Shown here: positions 29,046-35,352 of the stretch, piece by piece
Numbering within the stretch: the first letter of the stretch is position 1
How the letters are laid out: each line of letters opens with the position of its first letter
DNA from: a virus
Strand: one strand, 5' to 3'
IMG/VR virus record: IMGVR_UViG_3300017593_000537
Span: 1 to 35,352 of that record
DNA length: 35,352 nucleotides
Position numbers and translations under genes: made by a program
Notes under the pieces: model-generated
The model's input: only the letters and a program-made list of their open reading frames with translations
What the model was told of the DNA's origin: nothing
The model's database searches: none

Positions 29046-29801
29046 CTACGAGTTGTTGTCGCCTAGTAGTTCAGGCGAATCTGGTTGATTTGGTTGTTCT
29101 AGCTGTTCAGGTTGTGGGGCAACAGGTTCTAATTGAGTCTCGGGCTGTGCATCTTTGAGCTGTTTTTCAAGACGTTTGATAGAGCCTTTTACGCCACTAT
29201 TTTCATCAAACTTCAGCGCATTTTGAAAGTTATCTAATGCAAATACTGGATTGACAGCCTCAGTCAATTCACCGACTTGGCGTGATAGCTTTGCGCGTAC
29301 CTGGTCAGGCATGTCAGCATCAGCGGTAATAGTGGATGCGCGTAGTACTTGAGCGATTTGCTCATCATCAATTTCATTGCTGGTTGCTAATTTTTTAGCA
29401 GTATCAGCAATCTCTTCAGCGACGACAGTAGCGAGTGTACGTTGATGCGCGTCTGGCATTTTCAAATCATGCTTCATCGCGTATTCAGCGATATCAAGCG
29501 CACGGCCAAAGTTGCCAATGTCGATATGCCATAGCATTAAAGTAGTCAAGAGATTGTCTTGATCACCTTTGCCGGCTGTTAAAGTTGCATTGATCCATTC
29601 GTCATAATGACCAACCAATTCGCGCTTCAGCTCAATTTTTGCTTGGATAGATTGCTTAGACTTTAACGCCTGCTTATCTTCACGCAATTTTAATTGCAAC
29701 ATGCGATAGGCTTGATTGGGCCCCGCAGTGATATTAGTTACTTCCTTTTGTGATAGAGCCTTTTGGCGGTGGCGAGCCGCTGGGCTTGTCTTGTCTGTCA
29801 T
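29046..29801 (-). CDS. M: terminase small subunit (P2 gpM-like)
   Basis: 251 residues (P2 M is 247): TSPAARHRQKALSQKEV, NQAYRMLQLKLREDKQALKS, then HYDEWINATLTAGKGDQDNL and LTTLMLWHIDIGNFGRALDI, all typical of the phage small terminase endonuclease gpM. The last ~40 residues are Gln/Pro-rich (PQPEQLEQPNQPDSPELLG), low complexity. It cuts cos sites and loads DNA onto P. Confidence 0.94.
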   Translation of the reverse strand: MTDKTSPAARHRQKALSQKEVTNITAGPNQAYRMLQLKLREDKQALKSKQSIQAKIELKRELVGHYDEWINATLTAGKGDQDNLLTTLMLWHIDIGNFGRALDIAEYAMKHDLKMPDAHQRTLATVVAEEIADTAKKLATSNEIDDEQIAQVLRASTITADADMPDQVRAKLSRQVGELTEAVNPVFALDNFQNALKFDENSGVKGSIKRLEKQLKDAQPETQLEPVAPQPEQLEQPNQPDSPELLGDNNS

Positions 29802-29863
29802 AATTCCCGTCCTAGATTAAGATTTTATCGAACTACATCAATTTACGAATTTGCTAGACTGGT

Positions 29864-30883
29864 TTAAACCAATTCAACATTTTCGATTAGGCAGCCCGCC
29901 TTATAGTTTTCAACCACATACGCTTCATTATCTGATTCATAAAAAGCAACGCGACTATATTCAGGCTCATCTTTATGATGACGGCGACGACTATCTTCTT
30001 GATAGTAGATAGACAAGTTGTCTAATGGAGTAATCAGGATGGCATCAGCCGGGAAGTTCGGAGGAGTAGATTCAATCTGAACGCCACCGACTTTATCTAG
30101 CATTAATAGGCTGTTTACTGCGATGACTTCGCTGGGCGTGTTGTTATCATTGACCATATTAAAGTCACGTGATTGTTTTAAATCACGACCTAAGATAACG
30201 CGCAATCCGCTATCATCGCGCACGATAGGGTCAATCAGCTGATCAACACAATCTTTTACTAGCGCATCAAGGTTTTTGTAGCTAGTTGCAGTCGCACCTA
30301 CTGTCACTTTACCAGTACCAGCTTCAGATTCTGTCATCACTGACTCTGGAGCATTAGAGCGCCATTTTTGTAACCAGCCAATGTTAACGTCCTGCAATAA
30401 AGGATTAACATCAATGTCAGTCTCAACAGCTACTTCAGTACCGTTAAAGCCAATTGTGATACGGTCAAGTGCTTGTTGCTTTAATACAGCATCACGAATT
30501 TTCTCTTGGAATTTGGGATCACGTGCCCAGCTGTCAATTTTGTTGTACTGAATAGCAGTGTCGAAATCTGTGTGTTCACAGACATAAGTGTAAAGAAGAC
30601 CGACTTCACCGACATTCTTTGGTTCACGACGCTTGCCAGATTTGGTATTTGTACGGCTTGCAATACCACCACTAATACCAAGCCCCAATGCCTCACCTTT
30701 TTGGTCAGTTACTGGCGTAATATTAATTTTTTTCAAAAACTCGCTTGATTCTTGAATTCGCTCTTCAACCTTCTGTTGAACTGAAGGGACGACGGTATAT
30801 TGATCAGTTGCATTCGGTACGCCATTTAACTGTGCTTGGTTTTCAAGATAGCCGTTAAATTGCTGACGGGTAGTATTTTTCAT
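29864..30883 (-). CDS. N: major capsid protein (P2 gpN-like)
   Basis: 339 residues (P2 N is 357). MKNTTRQQFNGYLENQAQLN, ISGGIASRTNTKSGKRREP, CEHTDFDTAIQYNKIDSWA and ITPLDNLSIYYQEDSRRR form the usual gpN order. An HK97-type fold, processed at the N-terminus by O in P2. The gene lies 54 bp downstream of O and 62 bp ahead of M. Confidence 0.95.
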   Translation of the reverse strand: MKNTTRQQFNGYLENQAQLNGVPNATDQYTVVPSVQQKVEERIQESSEFLKKINITPVTDQKGEALGLGISGGIASRTNTKSGKRREPKNVGEVGLLYTYVCEHTDFDTAIQYNKIDSWARDPKFQEKIRDAVLKQQALDRITIGFNGTEVAVETDIDVNPLLQDVNIGWLQKWRSNAPESVMTESEAGTGKVTVGATATSYKNLDALVKDCVDQLIDPIVRDDSGLRVILGRDLKQSRDFNMVNDNNTPSEVIAVNSLLMLDKVGGVQIESTPPNFPADAILITPLDNLSIYYQEDSRRRHHKDEPEYSRVAFYESDNEAYVVENYKAGCLIENVELV

Positions 30884-30937
30884 ATTGGGAAAGTCCTAAT
30901 GTATTAATAGTCAGTTATGTATTGCTTTTAGGCGTTA

Positions 30938-31774
30938 TTAGCAGTCAGATTTGACGTAATCAGATGAGCCGGTTGCAGCTGGACGCTGGGTATAATTGTC
31001 TTCAGGCGTATTATCAAGATTGTCTTGCACGCTCTTCAAAGACGTTTCAACTTCGTTTTGCTTTTCAGCAAAATCAGATACCGTCGTGTTTAAATGCCCA
31101 ACAGAGGCGTTGATCGTGTCAATAGAACTTGCCATTGTTTGCAGAACATCTTGGAAGCTTTTGATGGTTGCTGGCAGTTCAGCAAAAGCTTGTGCGGTGG
31201 CTAGCTCTTTGTCTTTATCTGTTTTAGGTGTGACAGGTGCGGCAAACATATCTTTGACGGTTGCAAAGACTGATTTTGGCTCTTCTTTATATTCCCAAGC
31301 GCTTTCGGCAGTGGAAATGTAGGTGTCAGGGTTTTGTTTGCGAGCAGATAAAGGGCTGTCGTCGGGGTTCTGTTGGCAAAACTTCATATAGCTGGTGCCA
31401 AGTGAGGCAGGACTATCGGTACAAGCTAAACCAACCATATAAGCTTCTTTGGTATCAGCAAATTCTGGATAGAACTCAATAGAGAAATAAACCTTTTGCT
31501 TCGACTTGGCGAGCGCGATCAGTTCAGGCGTTGGATCAACTTCTGCCAATAGATATAAATGATCATCAACTTCTTCAGTCGATAGCGATATCACATCGCC
31601 ATAACAGCGAAAGTCAGAGTTTGGGAACATTGCACGGTAATGTTCTAAATTCACCCGTGCACCGTATACTTCTGGATTATAGCCGGCGGCCATTTGAGTA
31701 ATGTGGTCACGAGTGATTTCACGGCCGTCTGTAGTTTGGCCAGCTCGTGCAACTCGAAAAGTCTTGGTAGTCAT
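30938..31774 (-). CDS. O: capsid scaffolding protein / protease (P2 gpO-like)
   Basis: 278 residues from ATG 31774 (MTTKTFRVARAGQTTDGREI), by comparison with P2 O (284); the frame extends to 31972 through the promoter region, which I leave out. The serine protease part includes ARVNLEHYRAMFPNSDFRCY and LACTDSPASLGTSYMKF, and the C-terminal part is a helical scaffold (SIDTINASVGHLNTTVSDFA). It shapes and matures the capsid. No strong ribosome binding site is visible. Confidence 0.92.
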   Translation of the reverse strand: MTTKTFRVARAGQTTDGREITRDHITQMAAGYNPEVYGARVNLEHYRAMFPNSDFRCYGDVISLSTEEVDDHLYLLAEVDPTPELIALAKSKQKVYFSIEFYPEFADTKEAYMVGLACTDSPASLGTSYMKFCQQNPDDSPLSARKQNPDTYISTAESAWEYKEEPKSVFATVKDMFAAPVTPKTDKDKELATAQAFAELPATIKSFQDVLQTMASSIDTINASVGHLNTTVSDFAEKQNEVETSLKSVQDNLDNTPEDNYTQRPAATGSSDYVKSDC

Positions 31775-31854
31775 AGACGGTCCATGATGTAAATAATGAG
31801 AGTTTAGGGGTCGTAATTTCAAAGCTTTACTTTGACCTATTGCGACAGGCAAAA

Positions 31855-31894
31855 ACAAAACAAAAAAGCGTGGATTGAGCAAATACACGCAAAA
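31855..31894. repeat. 40-bp late-operon element, copy at the O/P divergent region
   Basis: Identical at 39 of 40 positions to 25895-25934; the inverted core is GCGTG (31868-31872), 13 bp, CACGC (31886-31890). Its centre is 79 bp before the P start and 103 bp before the O start. An activator placed near -55 would suit either divergent promoter. This is where P2 has its PP and PO late promoters. Confidence 0.65.
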
Positions 31895-31955
31895 CAAGCA
31901 TGATATAGAGAGGCTGATAAACCAAAGTAGCGTCATACCCTTATGAGCTGCGTTA

Positions 31956-33740
31956 ATGTCTGCCCTTATCACCCTACCGACTGGCGAAAATCCAAAAACT
32001 GTTGCCCGTGGTCTCTATTGGCAAGGTTGGAGTATCAGCGCGATTGCAGAAATGGTCAGTACGCCGCGCACGACCGTAGATGGTTGGAAAAAATCAGACG
32101 GTTGGGATGAGGCAAAACCTTTAGATCGAGTAGAGTCCACGCTCGAAGCGCGTATGGTTCAGCTGATTAATAAGGACGATAAGACTGGTAAAGACTTCAA
32201 AGAGATTGATCTGCTTGGTCGTCAAGTAGAGAGAATGGCCAAGATCCATAAATATAAAGAGTCTGGCAAACAGTCTGACCTTAATCCAAATCTATCTAAT
32301 CGTGGTCGCAAGCAGGGCCAAAAGAACCCTTCAAACGTCATTCAGATTGATGACATCGATAAATTCAAAGATTCATTCAGAGATTGCTTATTTGATTATC
32401 AAAAGGTTTGGTATAGCGCAGGTCTGACCAACCGTATCCGTAACCTATTAAAGTCACGCCAAATTGGTGCAACCTGGTACTTTGCGCGTGAAGCTTTTCT
32501 TGATGCCATTGAAACTGGCCGTAATCAAATATTTTTATCAGCATCCAAGGCTCAGGCTCGTGTATTCCGCGAATACATCATTGCATGGGCGATGGAAACT
32601 GCAGGGATAGAACTGACCGGTGATCCGATCACGCTAAACATAGAAGGGCCCGAAAAGGACTACAGCGCGACCTTATATTTCTTAGGCACCAATAGCCGCA
32701 CTGCACAGTCGTATCACGGCAACGTCTACATGGACGAATATTTCTGGATTCATAAGTTTATCGAATTTAGAAAAGTTGCATCAGGTATGGCCATGCACAA
32801 AAAATGGCGTCAAACATACATATCGACACCATCATCCAAGCAACATCAAGCATATAAATTTTGGACTGGTCAACTGTATAACCGTGGCCGTAAGGGCGAT
32901 GACCGGATTGAGATTGATGTCACCCCGCATAATCTGAAGAATGGCAAGTTGTGCGGTGATAAACAATGGCGGCAAGTCGTCAATGTTTATGACGCTATGA
33001 ACGGTGGGTGTGATTTATTTGATATTGATGACTTGCGGATGGAATACAGCGAGGACGAGTTTAATAACTTGCTCATGTGTGAATTTATTGATGACACGTT
33101 GTCCGCTTTCAGTGTCAGCGAACTACAGTCATGCATGGTCGATACGTTAGAGATATGGGATGACTGGAAGCCTTACACGCCAAGGCCACTTGGTAATCAA
33201 CCAGTATGGCTTGGTTATGATCCATCATTGAGCCGTGATAGCGCGGGACTTGTGATATTAGCAGCACCAACCACACCAAACGGCATGATTCGTGGCATTG
33301 AGCGTTTGCAGTTTAAAAACCCAGACTTTGAAGCACAGGCGAACGTCATCAGAGAAATGACAGAAAAGTATAACGTGGAGTATATAGCTATTGATGTGAC
33401 CGGTCTTGGCATTGGTGTCTATCAGTCGGTCATTAAGTTTTATCCGCAAGCTGTCAAGCTGCATTACAGCCCAGAGTTGAAGCAGCAATTTGTCCTAAAG
33501 ACAAAGGACGTTATCAAAAAAGGCCGCTTAACTTTTGATCACGAATGGACAGATGTAGTAGGGGCTTTCACATCAATCCATAAAACAATTACCAATAGCG
33601 AAAGGGCGGTGACTTATAAAGCCGATCGCAATGAAGATACTGGCCATGCTGACTTAGCGTGGGCACTTATGCATGCACTACATAGAGAACCTTTGGCAAT
33701 TGCTCAAGGTTATGACGAATCAGCACTGGAGATATATTAA
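31956..33740 (+). CDS. P: terminase large subunit, ATPase (P2 gpP-like)
   Basis: 594 residues (P2 P is 590). A HTH-like N-terminus (GWSISAIAEMVSTPRTTVDG) recognises DNA, followed by the ATPase centre with the P2-type nucleotide motif LKSRQIGATWYFAREAF, the strand GNVYMDEYFWIH (Walker B type), and C-terminal nuclease-like blocks (VWLGYDPSLSRDSAGLVILA; YIAIDVTGLGIGVYQSVIKF). It drives DNA packaging at the portal. Its stop touches Q. It heads the rightward late operon. Confidence 0.96.
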   Translation: MSALITLPTGENPKTVARGLYWQGWSISAIAEMVSTPRTTVDGWKKSDGWDEAKPLDRVESTLEARMVQLINKDDKTGKDFKEIDLLGRQVERMAKIHKYKESGKQSDLNPNLSNRGRKQGQKNPSNVIQIDDIDKFKDSFRDCLFDYQKVWYSAGLTNRIRNLLKSRQIGATWYFAREAFLDAIETGRNQIFLSASKAQARVFREYIIAWAMETAGIELTGDPITLNIEGPEKDYSATLYFLGTNSRTAQSYHGNVYMDEYFWIHKFIEFRKVASGMAMHKKWRQTYISTPSSKQHQAYKFWTGQLYNRGRKGDDRIEIDVTPHNLKNGKLCGDKQWRQVVNVYDAMNGGCDLFDIDDLRMEYSEDEFNNLLMCEFIDDTLSAFSVSELQSCMVDTLEIWDDWKPYTPRPLGNQPVWLGYDPSLSRDSAGLVILAAPTTPNGMIRGIERLQFKNPDFEAQANVIREMTEKYNVEYIAIDVTGLGIGVYQSVIKFYPQAVKLHYSPELKQQFVLKTKDVIKKGRLTFDHEWTDVVGAFTSIHKTITNSERAVTYKADRNEDTGHADLAWALMHALHREPLAIAQGYDESALEIY

Positions 33741-34753
33741 TGAATGAAACTGAAAACCTTGATGCAGTAGATATGCCTGGTATGGAGGCTTTCACGTTTG
33801 GCGATCCAATACCAGTTATGGAGCAGTGGCAAAGTCTGTACTGGGGTGAGTGTCACAATCATCAACTATGGTATGCGCCGCCGTACGATCCAGATGCTTT
33901 GTCTAAGACAATGAGAGCATCGCCACATCATAGTAGTGCTATCTTTGTTAAGCGCAATATCTTGGCCAGTACTTTTATACCGCATCCTCTACTATCACAT
34001 CGTGATTTCAGTAAGCTTGCATTAGATCATTTGACGTTTGGCAACGCATACGTTGAGCGAGTACAGTCACGATCCAAAAAAACTATGAAGCTAAACGTAC
34101 CATTGGGTAAATACATGCGCGTCGGCGTCAATGGTGACAAATATTATTTTGCCACGCACAGCTGGGCAGAGCCACATGAATATAAAGCAGAAAACATCTG
34201 CCATATAATTGAGCCGGATGTTAATCAAGAAGTGTATGGTGCACCTGAATATTTGTCCGCATTGAATGCAGCCTGGCTTGATGAGTCAGCGACGTTATTC
34301 AGACGTAAGTATTATTTAAATGGTAGTCATGCGGGTTACATCTTATACATCAATGATCCAGCAACAAACAAAGAAGACATTGATGCAATCCGTAAAGCTT
34401 TGAAAGACAGCAAAGGCCCTGGTAACTTTCGTAACCTATTTATGTATTCGCCTAACGGTAAAAAGGATGGAATCCAAATCTTACCGATCAGTGAGGTCAG
34501 TGCCAATGATGACTTCTTTAAAATCAAAGAAGCGAGTCGAATAGATATTGCAGCTGCTCATCGAGTGCCACCTCAACTGATGGGAGCGTCACCAACCAAT
34601 GCTGCGGGCTTTGGTGATCTAATCAAAGCAGCCAGAGTTTTCGCAGTCAATGAGCTTATGCCTTTACAACAGACCATGCTACAAATTAACGATTGGCTAG
34701 GTGAAGAAGTCATACGATTTAAAGACTACGAGCTGCTAAAAGATAATAGCTAG
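33740..34753 (+). CDS. Q: portal protein (P2 gpQ-like)
   Basis: 337 residues (P2 Q is 344). MEAFTFGDPIPVMEQW, SKLALDHLTFGNAYVERVQS, and RIDIAAAHRVPPQLMGASPT match the phage portal family of P2. It forms the dodecameric gate at the capsid vertex. It starts at the last base of P and is followed by a strong terminator 121 bp further. Confidence 0.96.
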   Translation: MNETENLDAVDMPGMEAFTFGDPIPVMEQWQSLYWGECHNHQLWYAPPYDPDALSKTMRASPHHSSAIFVKRNILASTFIPHPLLSHRDFSKLALDHLTFGNAYVERVQSRSKKTMKLNVPLGKYMRVGVNGDKYYFATHSWAEPHEYKAENICHIIEPDVNQEVYGAPEYLSALNAAWLDESATLFRRKYYLNGSHAGYILYINDPATNKEDIDAIRKALKDSKGPGNFRNLFMYSPNGKKDGIQILPISEVSANDDFFKIKEASRIDIAAAHRVPPQLMGASPTNAAGFGDLIKAARVFAVNELMPLQQTMLQINDWLGEEVIRFKDYELLKDNS

Positions 34754-34784
34754 AGCAGCAATACAACTATGATATAATTATTAT

Positions 34785-34901
34785 AGTTTCTTAGGTTGCA
34801 ATTTACTGGGTACTGATGGGGTGAATTCTGGAACAACCATTAGCGCTTAGTAGAAAAGTTTATAACACAAATCATCCGCTCCCAGTCGAGCGGATTTTTT
34901 T
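34785..34901 (+). ncRNA. candidate small RNA after Q, with own promoter and terminator
   Basis: TGATATAAT at 34770-34778 is an extended -10 promoter box, so a transcript would start near 34785 and end at the intrinsic terminator 34874-34901, about 115 nt. GGTTG (34794-34798) can pair with CAACC (34835-34839) around a G-rich segment. There is no open reading frame. It may be a separate lysogenic small RNA or only the 3' end of the PQ message. Confidence 0.4.
34874..34901 (+). terminator. rho-independent terminator of the P-Q late operon
   Basis: ATCCGCTC (34874-34881), a 6-nt loop and GAGCGGAT (34888-34895), followed by T up to 34901. It closes the rightward late operon. Confidence 0.9.
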
Positions 34902-35253
34902 CGTCTACCAAAAATCGCAATCGAAGCCCCGCCTCGCCCACGATAAAAAAATGTGATTTTTGACGACCATGACGATCCTGGTGGTGGCTTTGGCGTAACT
35001 AGGGGCAGGGCAGATAATTAGGTGTTTTAAATGACGAGATATGACGAATATTTATACTCAATCCCACGCTAAAATACTTGGGATGTAGAAGTTAAGGCGC
35101 TGTACGTGAATAAACACAAGGTTTGCGGGTGATAGGTCAGTTCTGTGCAATCCCACGGTCTATCCCATCGTGGGATTAGACTCAAATTGCAGACATAAAA
35201 AAACCTGCTCGAAAGCAGGTCTAGTATAGGTTTGAGAACTTTTATCACTATCT
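34902..35253. other. non-coding right end of the prophage with putative integrase arm sites
   Basis: No gene found. AATCCCACG occurs at 35060-35068 and 35149-35157 and inverted at 35169-35177; the last two frame TATCCCAT as a 9-bp perfect inverted repeat. The same boxes occur near attL (4759-4777). This is the expected layout of integrase arm sites beside attR, together with the phage-borne tRNA terminator at 35197-35220. Confidence 0.6.
35197..35220 (-). terminator. phage-borne rho-independent terminator serving tRNA-Leu
   Basis: ACCTGCT-CGAA-AGCAGGT, followed on the minus strand by seven T. It lies 38 bp beyond the tRNA 3' end, in the same position and with the same stem as the original host terminator at 4591-4617, but with another loop and spacer sequence. 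Confidence 0.88.
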
Positions 35254-35281
35254 GAAAATGGTGGGGCTGGAGAGACTCGAA
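35254..35281. repeat. attR core: 28-bp repeat completing tRNA-Leu
   Basis: Identical to 4644-4671. It contains the CCA, the acceptor 3' strand and the 3' part of the T arm of the tRNA gene, so integration keeps the tRNA functional. Confidence 0.95.
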
Positions 35282-35343
35282 CTCTCACACCTTGCGGCGC
35301 CAGAACCTAAATCTGGTGCGTCTACCAATTCCGCCACAGCCCC
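35259..35343 (-). tRNA. tRNA-Leu (anticodon UAG)
   Basis: 85 nt on the minus strand. The acceptor stem GGGGCTG pairs with CAGCCCC, with discriminator A and encoded CCA. The anticodon arm is CCAGA-TTTAGGT-TCTGG, giving anticodon TAG (reads CUA and other CUN Leu codons). A variable arm of class II type (GGCGCCGCAAGGTGT region) and the T loop TTCGAGT are present. The gene is intact and is the integration site of the prophage. Confidence 0.95.
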
Positions 35344-35352
35344 ATTTTCGTT

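Larger units (their letters stand above)
4644..35281. mobile_element. P2-type prophage inserted in tRNA-Leu(UAG), about 30.6 kb
   Basis: Bounded by 28-bp direct repeats of a tRNA 3' end, with a tyrosine integrase next to the left repeat. It contains, in P2 order, homologues of D, U, T, E/E', FII, FI, H, I, J, W, V, S, R, X, L, M, N, O, P and Q, plus lysis genes, a repressor and an Ogr-type late activator. No structural gene is missing except a recognisable G (fibre chaperone). The sheath gene FI is split by an insertion. The replication module is not P2-like. Apart from FI the genes have full length, so the element looks recent and possibly functional. Confidence 0.95.

Noticed and set aside
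29046-29158. Rightward frame opposite the end of gene M (28958-29158)
   Set aside because: Antisense to a well-supported P2 M gene and with Val/Arg/Cys composition typical of a shadow frame.
31775-31972. N-terminal extension of gene O
   Set aside because: In-frame but covers the divergent O/P promoter region and the 40-bp element; P2 O homologues start at the MTTKTFRVARAG position.

Overview
The window holds about 4.6 kb of bacterial chromosome followed by an apparently complete P2-type (Peduovirus-like) prophage of about 30.6 kb, inserted in the 3' end of a tRNA-Leu(UAG) gene. The host is a gammaproteobacterium of moderate GC. The look of the host proteins (RNase Z, a DUF815 ATPase, a small Ser/Thr kinase) suggests Moraxellaceae, probably Psychrobacter; this is judged from memory of the families, not from a search.

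Chromosomal left flank (1-4643): the 3' end of an IS200/IS605-type tnpB with its right-end hairpin, a glutathione S-transferase, a small membrane protein, RNase Z, a DUF815 ATPase and a divergent Ser/Thr kinase-like gene. The attachment core is a 28-bp direct repeat (4644-4671 and 35254-35281). The right copy completes the intact tRNA-Leu gene at the window's end. The left copy is the displaced original 3' end, still followed by the old tRNA terminator.

Prophage, left to right: integrase (leftward) with putative arm sites at both prophage ends; a leftward early operon of about a dozen small genes (zinc-finger and ribbon-helix-helix proteins, an Ogr-type late activator) around a 917-aa Toprim primase/helicase, in place of the P2 gpA/gpB replication genes; a CI-type repressor with direct-repeat operators; and a bidirectional regulatory/accessory locus. 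In that locus two divergent ribbon-helix-helix repressors flank four near-identical operators, as in the P22 immI (mnt/arc/ant) region. One arm carries a DUF2511-like lipoprotein and a membrane-anchored WYL-like protein. The other carries two orphan genes, the second in an ant-like position.

The rest is the canonical P2 late set in P2 order: D-U-T-E'/E-FII-FI-H-I-J-W-V-S-R-lysis-X-L-M-N-O leftward and P-Q rightward. A 40-bp element (39/40 identical) lies at the head of the O/P and V transcription units.

The most unusual feature is the tail sheath gene (FI). It is split into an N-half and a C-half by a 308-codon Ig-like/beta-rich ORF. The N-half ends in a textbook -1 frameshift heptamer, G GGA AAG, followed directly by UAG. 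Slippage enters exactly the frame of the Ig-like ORF, so the phage may make both a bare sheath N-half and an Ig-tagged one, with the C-half translated from its own ribosome binding site. Other points of interest are the immI-like locus, two candidate structured small RNAs, and a phage-encoded copy of the tRNA terminator.
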